Under the pieces are notes generated by a model. That model ran no database searches. It saw only the letters and a program-made list of their open reading frames with translations, and was not told the origin of the DNA. Shown here one piece after another: positions 1-10,786 of a stretch of 64,000 nt of DNA; position 1 is the first letter of the stretch; the number at the start of each line of letters is the position of its first letter. A program made the translations under genes and the position numbers. Location: NCBI GenBank assembly GCA_020746105.1, contig CM036631.1, forward strand, positions 15,845,058 to 15,909,057, in the 5' to 3' direction. Origin of the DNA: Trogon surrucura (lineage: Eukaryota; Chordata; Aves; Trogoniformes; Trogonidae).

Positions 1-1560
1 CAGGTGTCTGTCTGGTTTTGTAGCTGATGTTACTGAGCTGCTGGGTTCCTTCAGTGGGAGACTCATTTCAGTATTCCCCTACAACCTTTTTTTCCACAAT
101 ATTTATAGGTCTTAATACCCTAGAGACCACCACTCCCCAGTCTGATTTGGTGCAAATCAACCAACAGGTAGAAAACCGATGAGAGGAGGCACTGATTAGG
201 CCAGGAGAAAAAAACAAACAAACAAACAAGCAAACAAAAACACCAACAAACCCTTGAATCTGACCCAGAATCCGACCTTCTTTCCTCTCGCGGCCTGGAG
301 AAATTCACTGGAGCAGACACACTGCAGACTCACATCGCCACACGCTCCCTCCTGATGGGATCTTCATGAAGTTTCGCCAAATTATCACCTGGAAAACTGC
401 TGTCGCTGAGCCCGGGCAGCATCCAACACGGGGACCTTTTTCAGGTCCTTTCACAACCCGTTTTTCTCGGTGTTAGCCAAGCAGGTCACGTTCTCAAGAG
501 CTCTTGCACACAGACAACTCTTACATCCCCTCTGACAGCATCGGGGTTCTCATCTCCTCTTGGCTTTGTGCAGGAAATGACTAACAAAAAAGAGTCTCAG
601 AGGCCAGACCTACCGGAAAGGCAGATTGTCACCCTGTCAGCTTCCTCTTTCATTTCATTTTAAAGCAAACCCGCTCCCAAGACATTTGTATCTTTGAACT
701 GGCTGAAGCCTCCTTCTTTAGGACCCTGCGCCACGAGCTCAGCGTCGCTGCAAAACTTCTGTTTCTGACTCAGATCTAGGTTTGCCGCTCGCTTACCACA
801 ACCCCACCACGACGCCTGACCTTCAGACACGAGGTTTCTGAGAGCACGCTGCTACCAGCGTCAGGGAGCTGAGGAATCAGAGTTGTGCACAAACGGGAGC
901 ACAGGCAGATGGCAGAGAGGTGACTTAGGATTTCAGGAAAACATTAGTTTCTTTCTTTTTTTCCCAAGGAGAGGTGAATCGATGCTGCTCACTTGGCTTT
1001 AGCCACGTAAAAGTTAAGGGTTATGTAAATATTATGGCTCTGGTAGCAGGGGAAGCTCATAAAACCATCTGGCAGGCAGAGCTCAGCCTCCCCAGCCTCT
1101 ATTTCTGCCTCTTTTCTTGGGTCTGCCCCAAGTTTTCTCAGTTTGCTCCCTGGGCTTCTCCTCCCTGTGCGCAGAATTGCACTTCCCAACAGCCATCAGC
1201 CCCTCCCTGTCTGTCTGTCCGTCCGTCCATCCTCTGCCCAGCCTGGCAGGGTGGAGTTTTACCTGCCAGAGCTCCATCAGCCAGGCTGAGATGGGTTTTC
1301 TCCATCGGGCAGTGGCACAGGAGGACATCAAGCCAGAGTGAGATGAAAACATCATTTCTGACCCTCACCGCCATCTCCTCCAGCCTTTTGAGGATCGAGG
1401 TGATGAGTGGACGGTGCTTTAGGATCCAAGGTCCCAGAAAAGGAAGAGCTGGGACATCTCCACAAGGTACAGATGGGAGGGTGGTCATGTTAAGTCAGGG
1501 AAAAAGATGAGGCAGGACTTTCTGGACCTCATCATTTCTGCGTTGGAAACTAGCGGGGGG
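1..1560. other. intergenic, no gene recognised
   Basis: I see no conserved coding exon, RNA gene or clear repeat here. Short open frames exist on both strands but lack recognisable domains, look like chance frames and are not supported by splice sites. Confidence 0.5.
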
Positions 1561-1647
1561 AGGATCATGACAACTCCGTGTTGGAGAACAAGGTGGAGCC
1601 AGCAAGGGAAGAAACTGCAATCACCAGTAAGTCACATGAGAGATATT

Positions 1648-1653
1648 TTTATT
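1648..1653 (-). terminator. polyadenylation signal of the first MRGPR-like gene
   Basis: TTTATT on the + strand reads AATAAA on the minus strand, about 170 nt past the stop codon of the receptor at 1821-2813. This is a plausible 3' UTR length for a compact single-coding-exon GPCR gene. Assignment is by motif and position only. Confidence 0.5.
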
Positions 1654-1820
1654 CAAATAAGCTAAAAATGAGTCTGAGGTTGGGAACCAGCCCCACCCCT
1701 AGAAATCTCGTGGACAATGGCTGTGTCCTGGTCCCACTCTCCCCGCCGGGCGAGGGCTCTGCTCCCATGGGTGCTGGCAGGGCTGCTCCTCCCCAGGATC
1801 CAGTCTGCAGCCGCAGGGGT

Positions 1821-2813
1821 TTAGGCAGCTACTTCCATCACAGGAGTCTCACCCACCTCTTGGGAATCTGCCCTATCCTCAAAGACCTTCTGAAGAGCCA
1901 CTTTGACAGATCCTCTGAAGCTCTGAAGTCCTCTGGACTTTTTGTAGCTCCCCACCAGGACATAAATAACCGGGTTGATGCTGCTGTTGACAGAGGCCAG
2001 CAACAGGCAGACCTCAAAGACACAACGAATGTAGCTGAAGATGTTGAGGAAGACGTGGATGCTGAGCGGGATGCCGAAGAGGAGGAAGGACAGCATGGCG
2101 ACGAAGATGACGGCGTACAACCTCGCCGGGTGGTGTTGCCAAGAGCTACGCCTCAGCTTGACGAAGAGGATCACGTTGGAAAGAACCATGCAGGGGGTGA
2201 AAAAGCAGAAATTGAGGAAGCACAAGCTTCCAAGAACCATCCAGCAGCCTTCAGAGTGACGCAGGTCACACACGAAGTACACCAACGCCGCGAGGACGCA
2301 GGCGAGGGCCCACAGCAGGCTGCACACGACGGCCGACAGGAGCCTCGGGCGGTGGCATCGGCACCAGAAGGGCCAGAGCACGCACACACACCTCTCCACA
2401 CTGATGGCCGTGAGGAGGTAGAGGCTGGTGCTGTACGTGAGCAGAACCATGCAGTGAAACAGCTGCAGCACCTGCAAAACCTCTGGCTGAAAGCAGCTGA
2501 GCACGGGCACGAGGTATACGACAAGGAAAACCGACGTGCAGAGGAGGAAGCAGGTGTCGGCCACGGCCAGGTTGAGGAGGTAGGCGGAGAAGGGGTTCCT
2601 CCCGAGGCGGCAGCTGAGGAGCCAGAGGATGGCCCCGTTCCCCACCAGCCCGCAGAGGCAGATGAGCAGCGTGGTGCTGCCCGTGATGATCTCAGGGATG
2701 CGTTGGACACAGACCCCGGTCATGTTGTGTCCGTCGCCACCAACCGCACTCTCCATAGGCATTGGGGACAGCACGTGCCAGACGGGGGTCGTGTGGTTGG
2801 ATTGCGGGTCCAT
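1821..2813 (-). CDS. Mas-related G-protein coupled receptor-like, 330 aa
   Basis: Intact class A GPCR of the Mas-related (MRGPR) family, a plasma-membrane receptor expected to signal through heterotrimeric G proteins; its ligand cannot be told from sequence. Seven hydrophobic segments are visible: TM1 about 46-67 with the family-typical LCGLVGNGA, TM2 with NLAVAD, and TM3 ending in AISVERC, where the DRY motif is replaced by ERC as usual in MRGPRs. TM7 carries the NPVIY form of NPxxY. The N-terminus has two sequons (NHT at residue 6, NMT at 30). The single coding exon is preceded by a good splice acceptor at 2840-2841 (TTTCCCCAG on the minus strand), so a 5' UTR exon probably lies upstream. 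It is clearly more diverged than the two receptors at 7.8 and 10.8 kb are from each other, so it is an older paralogue. A MRGPRH-type orthology is possible but unproven. Confidence 0.9.
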   Translation of the reverse strand: MDPQSNHTTPVWHVLSPMPMESAVGGDGHNMTGVCVQRIPEIITGSTTLLICLCGLVGNGAILWLLSCRLGRNPFSAYLLNLAVADTCFLLCTSVFLVVYLVPVLSCFQPEVLQVLQLFHCMVLLTYSTSLYLLTAISVERCVCVLWPFWCRCHRPRLLSAVVCSLLWALACVLAALVYFVCDLRHSEGCWMVLGSLCFLNFCFFTPCMVLSNVILFVKLRRSSWQHHPARLYAVIFVAMLSFLLFGIPLSIHVFLNIFSYIRCVFEVCLLLASVNSSINPVIYVLVGSYKKSRGLQSFRGSVKVALQKVFEDRADSQEVGETPVMEVAA

Positions 2814-2954
2814 CTTTGTCCTTCCCCTCTCGTGCCCACCTGGGGAAAGGCAAGAGATGAAGGCAAAATTCGCGATTCTCAGGCCCCTGGTATTGAGGAG
2901 GTTCTCTGGTCATTCAGTCTTCCTCCCTCCTCCACAGGCTACAACATCTGCAAC

Positions 2955-3154
2955 AGAGGGAAGGGAAGGGAAGGGAAGGGAAGGGAAGGGAAGGGAAGGG
3001 AGGGAAGGGAAGGGAAGGGAAGGAAGGGAAGGGAAGGGAAGGGAAGGAAGGGAAGGGAAGGGAAGGAGAAGGGAAGGGAAGGGAAGGAAGGGAAGGGAAG
3101 GGAAGGAAGGGAAGGGAAGGAAGGGAAGGGAAGGGAAGGAAGGGAAGGGAAGGG
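2955..3154. repeat. GGGAA/GGAAG polypurine simple repeat
   Basis: About 200 nt made almost only of G and A on the + strand, in GGGAA pentamers with interspersed GGAAG shifts. It sits just 5' of the minus-strand receptor gene, inside its presumed 5' intron or promoter. Long homopurine mirror tracts of this kind can form triplex (H-DNA), and the copy number is likely polymorphic. Confidence 0.95.
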
Positions 3155-3164
3155 ATCAAGTGAA

Positions 3165-3264
3165 ATAGGAATAGGAATAGGAATAGGAATAGGAATAGGA
3201 ATAGGAATAGGAATAGGAATAGGAATGGGAATAGGAATAGGAATAGGAATAGGAATAGGAATAG
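3165..3264. repeat. (GGAATA)n hexamer microsatellite
   Basis: About 16-17 tandem copies of a GGAATA hexamer with one GGAATG-type variant near 3225. It directly follows the GGGAA tract, so the two arrays form one purine-rich block of about 310 nt. Confidence 0.95.
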
Positions 3265-3265
3265 G

Positions 3266-6200
3266 GAGGGCACAGGGTGGCAGAAGACAGAGAGAGAGCT
3301 TGGAGAGGAGTGGAGGGAGAAAGAAGAGACGTGCAGAACCATTTGCCCTTCAAGAACTGAAAAGGGCTGAGAAGGTGAATGGAAGGAATGGAAAGGCTGA
3401 GGAAGCACAGAGCAGGGTGCCCCAGTGCCAGGAGGGGTGCTGAGCCCCAGAGCCCTCTCACCAGGCACAGGGAGGTCCGGTAAGTGCAGAGTCCTTACAG
3501 AGTCTTGATATAGCCCAGAGCTGCAAAGTCCAGTGCTCCCTGTCAGACTTGCAGGTGACACTTTTCAAAGCTCCTGTGCCCAGACCATCTCAGACGAGAT
3601 CAGGCTGCCCGGAACAAGGTGACTCCATGACGAGGTTTCCCCTGGCAGTCCATGTCTCACCCTGTCTCTTCCTCAGCCGTGGGCCAAAATGGGTTCTGGG
3701 ACCAACTGTCCTGGGTTTTCTGCTGGAAGGGTGTGACTGGGGGCATGGGGACGTGCCAGGGCTTGGTCATCGCTTCTGAGAGAGGCAGAAGGAAGCAGCT
3801 TTGCCAAAGAGTCACCCTCATGGGACGAGCATCGCAGACCCACCCGTCGGTCTCCGACGCTTCCTGCTTGCAAACCCGCTGTCGTGCAGAGCGCGGAAGC
3901 ATCTTCTCCCCCCTCATTCGTTTCTTCTCCTCCACAACATCCTGAGACGTGCCGAGGTTCCTGTCTGGGCGAGCGTCCCCTCTTTGCTGTCACACAGGGG
4001 CCACCGGCTCCCCATCAACCCTGGAGAAATGATGCTGGATGTTGCATCAGCAAAAGCTGAGCTGGGCACCTCCACCACCCAGCGTCATTGATTTAAGTGG
4101 TAACGAAGCCGGGCCGAAGGAAATCTTCCATGAGTTCACCCGTCCCAGCTCTTCAGCATCTCCAAAGCCCTCGAGCTGCTCCAGCCAGCGGTTAAGTTTC
4201 CCAATTACTTGTAAATAATGCTAAATACTTCTCAAGTCATGAATGACGTGCATGTGGTGAGTAAATAACAAATAAATGCTGAAGGGTAAATCAGAAACTG
4301 TAGATGGCAAATAATAAACTGTAGATGATGGGGAATAAACAGTAAGTGGTAAATGAGTGAATACATCGCAGATAACAAATGATAAACTGCAAATAAGAAA
4401 TAACAAATGCAAGCAGCAAATGACGAATAAATTCGAAGAACAGATAAATTCAGCTGTCGCCTCATCGCATCTCTTCCATTACCCTTTCCTTCCCAGAACC
4501 ACTGGGAAAAAGAGTTGGTCAGCTTCTGCCTGGAAGACCCTCTGATTTTCTTTATATCCACTAAAATCCCAGGAAAAGGAGAAAAAAACAAGGAAAAAAA
4601 AAAAAGGAAAAAAGAAATCAGAACACGGTGTTGGAGACGGTCTTTTCCCATCTCTGCCAGCTGGACAAGATGTCAAACCACAAGAACATATGTGTGAACT
4701 GAACTTCATTAATCGGCATTCCTCCGCCTGCGGCTCGAGGAAGGAGGGCTCGAGCCCCTCATTTCCCAGCACAGACGCCTCCTTAAAACCCACCCAGCAA
4801 CCAGGGAGAGCCCGGACCATTAGAAAAAATCAGGACAAAAATCCAACGGGGTGGGAACATAAATATATAATCGATTAACAACGGGCAATCCTTTCACCCT
4901 GGACTGTTTAAATCACCTAAGAACAATTTGAGCAGCTCAGTGACGAGCTTCCAAGCATTGCGGTGAATAACGACGCTGCCAAAGCTCGCGATAAGTGCCA
5001 TTTCTGGCTCTCCCTGCCCTTGCCCCAAATGTCCTTCCAACCACAAGGCTTTTGGACCGTCTTGCTCTGAATTCCCCCTCCCAGCATCTGCTCTGGTCGC
5101 GGAGGAGCGGACAGGGTGTCCCAGCTCAGCATCCTCCGGGAAGCTCCCGCCCGCTGTGGGAATGTACTGGGCTGACTGGGAACAGGACCGTGGGCAATAC
5201 AACCCTGGGGCGGCTGCGAACCAGCGCTGCTGCAGGGCTTCTCCTTCAGGCCTTGTGGAAAAAAAAAAAAAAAAGCAACCCAACGGTGGCTTTTTCATGC
5301 TGAAGTAATGTTAGGATTTAGCTAAAAACATCCTGCGAAACCCATCGTAGCATCCGTTGCGGCGAAGGGCATGACAGCATCCTGTCGGCTCTCACTGCCC
5401 AGGTGTTTTTGGGGGTGTTTTTTTTTCCCTCACTGAAACTTGTCCAAATGCAGTTCTGCTTTTATTTTGGCTTTCCATAAGGTCCAAAGCTTGCGTGAAC
5501 CCTCTGCCCTGAGGAGGTTGTGATGGTGAGGGGACAGTTCATGAAAGCAGCTGGGGAGATGTGAGATGTGCCGATGCTTGGAGGGTGAAAACACCCTGTG
5601 ACAAGGTCCTAAAGTCCAATTGAAGAGATTGTATCCCGAACAGATTTCAGCAAAAAGCTGAAAACCTTTCTCTCTTTTTGCACGGGGAGGAAAGAAAAAC
5701 TCAAACCCACTAAGCCACAAGAGAAGGGAACCGATCCCTCAATGCCAGTGAGGAAGAAATGAGAAGATTTGTTGTTTTGTGCAAAGGATTGTTCCCTGAG
5801 CTATGAGAGCACATTCAGCGCCGTCACAGGTTACGATATTCGGGTTTAATTTTGCTGCCTTTGGTGAACTTGGCAAAAGACGAGTCACAGAACGTACCCT
5901 TCTGCACCGAGCTCTCTTGATGACAGGTTTATGGCAAGGAGAAATCCCCTTTTGCAAACGACTGTGACCTCCCACCGGAGCCCTTCCCATGAATTATGGC
6001 CAGCAGCTCTTTATTTATATAAGTATGTGAATCCTGTCCTTTTGTTTATATATAAAAGGCTCTATAGAATCAAAAATTCACCCTAACCAGGCTATCACTT
6101 CGTATGCAGTTTATCAGGTAAACAAAGAGAGCTGGAAAAAAAAAAAAAAAAACCAAAGACAAAAACTAGATTCTTATCATCGCTGGGCTAATGTCTCCGT

Positions 6201-6780
6201 CTGCTTCACTAAACCTCACTGGGAGAAAAAAAAAAAAAGCAAAAACCAAAACATGAACAATCAAAATCGGTAATTTTTTCGTGAACTCTGTGTACTTACT
6301 GCAAAAGGCAGCGGCATTCTCAGCTGCCCTCCCCCCGTGTAGGAAGGGAAATCCCAGTTTCCAGCCAGTTGTGATACATTAATTTATATTTTCCAGCTGA
6401 GAAGTTGAACGCGGGGCTGGGGTCAGCTCGATTGCAACCACCCTGCCCAGGTTATTAGGGGCTGGAGGGCCACGATTCCCATTAGGAATTCCCCAGTAGG
6501 GAATCGAGGGTTTCCTCCTCACTCCTGCAGATAACTCACAGTGACTCAGAGGGCTGTATTTAGCGTTAAAACCAAAGCAAACAGACAAAACGTAAAAATG
6601 AAAACAGAAAAAAAAAAAATCACCAAACCAAGCAAGCACCCTGAAAGCTGCTCCCTGAGAGCTTTCATTGCATTGCTAAGGAGTCTCAGTGATAATTAAT
6701 CCGGGCTGGTATCAGCACAGTAACATGTTAACTTCATTTCAGGGAGTATCAAGAGAGGTGGGAAACTTTGGGGAGGCGAA
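3266..6780. other. intergenic between MRGPR genes, no gene recognised
   Basis: No exon with a recognisable protein family on either strand. The stretch holds an AT-rich degenerate repeat near 4.3 kb and several A/T homopolymers (about 4580-4615, 5260-5275, 6135-6152 and 6225-6238). Open frames here overlap low-complexity sequence and show no domain. Confidence 0.5.
4255..4440. repeat. AT-rich degenerate tandem repeat
   Basis: Repeated variants of AACAAATAAATGC, GTAAATGAGTGAATA, ACAAATGATAAACTG and AAATAATAAACTG follow one another for about 185 nt. The + strand is strongly depleted of C. It looks like an old decayed minisatellite in otherwise GC-rich DNA. Confidence 0.65.
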
Positions 6781-6790
6781 AAGCATTTCA

Positions 6791-6859
6791 GTTTAGAATG
6801 ATAAATGCACTTTGTTTAGAATGATAAATGCACTTGGTTTAGAACGATAAATGCAAGGG
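6791..6859. repeat. 23-bp sequence in three tandem copies
   Basis: GTTTAGAATGATAAATGCAC plus three bases starts at 6791, 6814 and 6837. The third copy has one internal change (AACG) and a different tail. Function unknown; a recent local triplication. Confidence 0.9.
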
Positions 6860-7389
6860 AGCAATGCTCGCTTCTCCTGATCTTCTTTTTTTATTTTACG
6901 TATTTTTTTAAATAGACCACTCTTATTGCTTGTAACCTATCACAGCCGATTTTTTATAGGGAATGCTGAAAACCGGGGAGCCCTGAAACAAGCAGGGGAG
7001 AAACACAGAGCGGCGGAAACCAGAGAGGGGAGGTGATCAGCAAGCGGGTTCTTGTGCAGGGAGGAATGTTTCTAATCAAGAATGAACGAGGAGTCATTCA
7101 CAAAAATCTGCTTGCGGAGCTCCTGGCAAAAGCCACTTCCTCTGCAGCTCAAAAAAAAAAAAAGAAAAAAGAAAAAAAAGAGCAAGATAAATAAAGCCGA
7201 AGAAGCAGAGCTCCGACGTAGCCGCGGTTACAAAACCCTCCCGGACACCCCCGCGACCCCGCCGGGCTGCCCAGGGGTGCGCGGCGGCCGCAGAGGAGCC
7301 GGCGAGGACTTCGGGGTGACCGGGGGGACTCTTTCCTCATCATGTAACCCTCCTGGATTTGCTTCGGGACGTGGATCCGAAGGGAGCGT

Positions 7390-7471
7390 GAGGTGCGGGG
7401 ACACCGACGCCGATCTGCCCGAGCCCCGCCGGAGCGACAGCCCGTGCCCGCTGCTGCGCCGGAGCCGGCAG
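7390..7471 (+). other. candidate 5' UTR exon of the + strand MRGPR-like gene
   Basis: GC-rich sequence ends at 7471 with GCCGGCAG followed by a strong donor GTGAGC at 7472. A matching acceptor (CTGACCGCAG) ends at 7745, nine bases before the receptor ATG. A noncoding first exon joined to one coding exon is the usual MRGPR gene plan. The 5' limit is not determinable. Confidence 0.4.
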
Positions 7472-7721
7472 GTGAGCGCGATGTTCTCCTCCGTGCCCGC
7501 CCCACCCTCCTCCTCCTCTCCCAGCCTCTCCCGGTGAGCAGCAGTGCTCGCCCCAGCTCCCTCCCCGCTGCCCTGCGCTTGCTTCTGCATCTCCTGGGGA
7601 AACTGCCTCCCCTCCCGCATCCTTCTCCCACCCCAATGTCCGTCGCTCCCCACCCCAGCGTGTTCCTGTCACTTCCCAGCCAGGGGCTGCGCAGCTCAGC
7701 TCCAGCTTCTGCCAGGCTCTG

Positions 7722-8640
7722 ACTCCCCGTCCCCTCTGACCGCAGCCGGGGACCATGGAGCTGAACCAGGTATCCCCACCTCCCATATCACCGGCACTGG
7801 AGACTGACGGAGAAGAGCTGTGCAAGGTAGATGTCACCGACGCAGCCGTAGACGGTGTCACGCTGCTCATCGGCCTCTGCGGGCTGGTGGGGAACGGGGC
7901 CGTCCTCTGGCTCCTCGGCTTCCGCATCCGCAGGAATCCCATCACCGCCTACATCCTCAACCTGGCCTTCGCTGACTTCACCTTCGTCCTCTTCGTGGTC
8001 ACCTCAGCCCTCCTCCACATGATCGACAACATCTCCTGCTCCACTGTTGTGCCCTTGACGTACCTGAGGTGGCTTTTCCTGCTCTCACTCTTCTCCTACA
8101 ACACGGGCCTCTACCTCCTGACGGCCATCAGCATCGAGAGGTGTGTGTCCGTCCTCTTCTCCAGCCTCCGCCGCCCCCAGCGCTTGTCGGCCGTGGTGTG
8201 TGCCCTGCTCTGGGCCCTCTCCATTGTTGTCATCGCCACAGTGACTTCTCTGTGCCTGTTACATGATCAAAAGCACTGCCAGGTGGCTCTCATCTCCATG
8301 TACGTCCTCAACTTCCTTATCTTTGCACCACCCATGGTCATCTCCAGCACAATCCTCTTCATTAAGGTCCAATGTGGCTCCCAGCAGCACCAACCCAGGA
8401 GGATCTACATCATTATCTTCCTCACCGTCCTCTTCTTCCTCCTCTTAGCTCTCCCCCTCAGCATCTGGAATTTCCTGCAGCAGTTCAGCTACAGCCCTGT
8501 GCCTTCCCAGGTCGTTTTCCTCCTCGCCTGCATCAACAGCAGCATCAACCCCTTCATCTACTTCTCGGTGGGGAGCTGCTGGAGGCGCTGCTCCATGGTA
8601 CCTCTCCAGGTTGCCTTCCGGAGAGTCTTCGAGGAGCCAG
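7722..8640 (+). repeat. left arm of inverted MRGPR gene duplication
   Basis: This arm is the reverse complement of about 10823-11741. Similarity begins some 30 bp upstream of the ATG (GTCCCCGTCCCCTCTGACCG is shared), covers the coding exon, and fades in the C-terminal codons. Identity is near complete for the first ~400 bp and patchy afterwards. Confidence 0.85.
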
Positions 8641-8699
8641 AAGACAACACTATGTGCAGCAACGATACCATGATGGACACGCTGGCCCCAGCCTGCTGA
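7755..8699 (+). CDS. Mas-related G-protein coupled receptor-like, 314 aa
   Basis: Intact MRGPR-family class A GPCR. TM1 about 34-57 (LCGLVGNGA), TM2 63-89, TM3 101-132 ending AISIERC (ERC in place of DRY), TM4 142-166, TM5 175-204, TM6 217-241 and TM7 250-272 with NPFIY at 265-269. One sequon, NIS at 92-94, lies in the first extracellular loop. The ATG at 7755 has a good context (GGGACCATGG) and sits just after a splice acceptor, so I use it. It is a close inverted paralogue of the gene at 10787-11707: the first ~130 residues differ at two positions, then differences cluster. In the second intracellular loop this copy has lost three residues and the family's PLWYRC-like motif. Its C-terminus is unrelated to the paralogue's and ends in Cys. 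Ligand unknown. Confidence 0.92.
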   Translation: MELNQVSPPPISPALETDGEELCKVDVTDAAVDGVTLLIGLCGLVGNGAVLWLLGFRIRRNPITAYILNLAFADFTFVLFVVTSALLHMIDNISCSTVVPLTYLRWLFLLSLFSYNTGLYLLTAISIERCVSVLFSSLRRPQRLSAVVCALLWALSIVVIATVTSLCLLHDQKHCQVALISMYVLNFLIFAPPMVISSTILFIKVQCGSQQHQPRRIYIIIFLTVLFFLLLALPLSIWNFLQQFSYSPVPSQVVFLLACINSSINPFIYFSVGSCWRRCSMVPLQVAFRRVFEEPEDNTMCSNDTMMDTLAPAC

Positions 8700-8767
8700 A
8701 ACTTTTTCTGCTGCTCGTCTTAAGGCCCCTGGGACAGCGGCTGAGGGATTCCTTGAGCGACCAGGTT

Positions 8768-8773
8768 AATAAA
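8768..8773 (+). terminator. polyadenylation signal after the + strand MRGPR-like gene
   Basis: AATAAA lies 69 nt past the stop codon. A second AATAAA at 9038-9043 could serve as a distal site. Confidence 0.6.
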
Positions 8774-9719
8774 CATCCACAGTGTCACTCTCTCGTGGCG
8801 CTGTTCCATGGAGGAGAGCAGCAGCATCACCGAGGTCCGTGTGGGGAGGACTTGCCTCCTCCCTGCCATCCTTTCCCCGCCCACAGGTCACAGAGAACGG
8901 CATTCCCCAAAATCCCCTGCTTTTCTGGATGAGCATTTCCTCTGAGCCCTGTGCAGAGAGGGGGTAAAGCTAAGCCCCCTCTGCCCATCCTGCGCACCAG
9001 CCTGTGCAGTCTCAATGGTTCCTCTATCTCTGGTAACAATAAATGGTGTCGATGACCCCCAAGCTGCCTTTGGCTTCATCTGGGTCCTGCCATCCGTCAG
9101 TGGGGGGTGGGTGGAGGGAGAGGAGACACACATACACCTTGTGCTCCTAGGAACAAAAATTATGCCCATGGGGCTGTGCCAGCACACCCAGTGCCCCCAG
9201 GCTGCTTTATTAATGTATGTCACAGAAAACATGTCCCCAAATTTTATTTTATTTTTTATTTTTTGTAAGCCAGCTCTAAGCATAAAGGACTCTTCCTTCT
9301 GAAACGCTTCGTCTCTCCTGGCTTGGTCAGGCTGGAGCGTTTCACCTTTTTCAGCTTTAAGGCGAGGGGGGACACCGTGGTCCCCAGCTTGGCCACCACC
9401 TTCCAGGAACAGGATGCCACTTCTTGTTGGCCACCACAGGCTCTTTGGGGCATCGCTCACTTGCCCATGGCTTTGCCAAGGTGACAAACCTCCCATCACG
9501 GCGGTGCTGGAGATGGCGACATCAGTTGGATGGCCCCGGCTTAAGCGCTGCTGCATCTGGCTTCAGTTTCCCCCAGCATCACCGTGGAGGCAGGAGGAAG
9601 GGATGTCATCCATCCTCTGGCTGCCCCAGGGACACACCAAGCTGCTGAGTGCAGCCTCCCCCCCTCCGTTGACCCACGGTCACCTCGGGGGCTGGTGGCC
9701 TCCCGTGCTGATGAGTGCA

Positions 9720-10057
9720 GACCCCCATCACCTCCTGCACCCCCTGACCAGCCCCACCACCTCCTGCACTTTCCCACCGGCCCCACCACCTCCTGCACCC
9801 CCTGACCAGCCCCACCACCTCCTGCACCTTCCCACCAGCCCCACCACCTCCTGCACCTTCCCACCGGCCCCACCACCTCCTGCACCTTCCCACCGGCCCC
9901 ACCACCTCCTGCACCTTCCCACCGGCCCCACCACCTCCTGCACCCCCTGACCAGCCCCACCACCTCCTGCACCTTTCCACTGGCCCTGCCACCTCCTGCA
10001 CCTTCCCACTGGCCCCACCACCTCCTGCACCTTCCCACCAGCCCCACCACCTCACCT
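9720..10057. repeat. 29-bp minisatellite, about 11-12 copies
   Basis: The unit is CCACCACCTCCTGCACCTTC plus CCACCGGCC, with successive starts at 9841, 9870 and 9899. Two unit types are interspersed, one with CTTCCCACCGG and one with CCCCTGACCAG. It lies in the spacer between the two inverted receptor genes. Confidence 0.95.
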
Positions 10058-10208
10058 CGGACGGCCTCATAAATTTTTTTGAGGGGCTGTTTCTCAGGGA
10101 GATGCCCCACTCGGTAGAAGTTCACCCCCAGTACCCCAACCCCCTGCAGACGCCCCCCCCGCGAGCGGCAGGTGAGGAAGAAGAGGTAGCGGCTTGGAGC
10201 CAGCGGCG

Positions 10209-10214
10209 TTTATT
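10209..10214 (-). terminator. possible polyadenylation signal of the third MRGPR-like gene
   Basis: TTTATT on the + strand is AATAAA on the minus strand, about 570 nt beyond the stop codon at 10787. No closer canonical hexamer is evident, but the intervening GC-rich repeat makes the assignment tentative. Confidence 0.3.
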
Positions 10215-10454
10215 AGGAGAGGGGCGCGCAGGGCAACCCCGACGGCAGGAGAGGAGGTTTGCGGGTGTTACCCGAGACGGGCCGGGGGGGCAGGAGCTCT
10301 CAGGGCCCGGGGGGGGGTTGTTTCTGGAGGAGCCGCGCCTTATTTTCTCTCGCTGGAGGGCAGCAAAGGCCCGCAGGTCCCGCTCGGAGCCTGGGAGAGG
10401 CAGGCAGTCGCGGGGGGAGAACGGCGGGAGGGAGCGACTGCGGGACGAGGAGGG

Positions 10455-10670
10455 GGGATAGGGATGGGGATTGGGATGGGGAGAGGGAGAAGGATGGGAG
10501 AGGGATGGGATTGGGATGGTGATAGTGATGTGACAGGGATAGGAATAGGGATCGGGATAGGGATAGGGATGAGATGGGTATCAGATTGGAGATGGGGATG
10601 GGATGGGATGGAAATGGGGACAGCAATGGGATTGGGTTGGGATGGGGATGGACACAAGATGGGATCAGGA
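10455..10670. repeat. GGGATN-type purine-rich degenerate repeat
   Basis: Many variants of GGGATA, GGGATT, GGGATG and GGAATA over about 215 nt with a strong G/A bias on the + strand. It falls in the 3' flank of the minus-strand receptor gene. Confidence 0.85.
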
Positions 10671-10786
10671 CAGGATGCATCCCAACACAGATAGGGGAAG
10701 GTGACCTGCGAGCCCGGGTGGGAGCAAGGATGAGCAGCTGAGCGTGAAGCCAGGGTGGGCAGTACGGTGTGAACACGGTGAGCTTT

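Noticed and set aside
1578..3443. 621-codon + strand frame over the first receptor gene
   Set aside because: It is antisense to the intact MRGPR gene and continues through the GGGAA and GGAATA repeats.
9541..10125. Minus-strand frames with GRCRRWWG-type repeats
   Set aside because: Direct translation of the 29-bp minisatellite.
10455..10670. Possible interstitial telomeric repeat
   Set aside because: Units are GGGATA/GGGATT/GGGATG, not the vertebrate TTAGGG hexamer.
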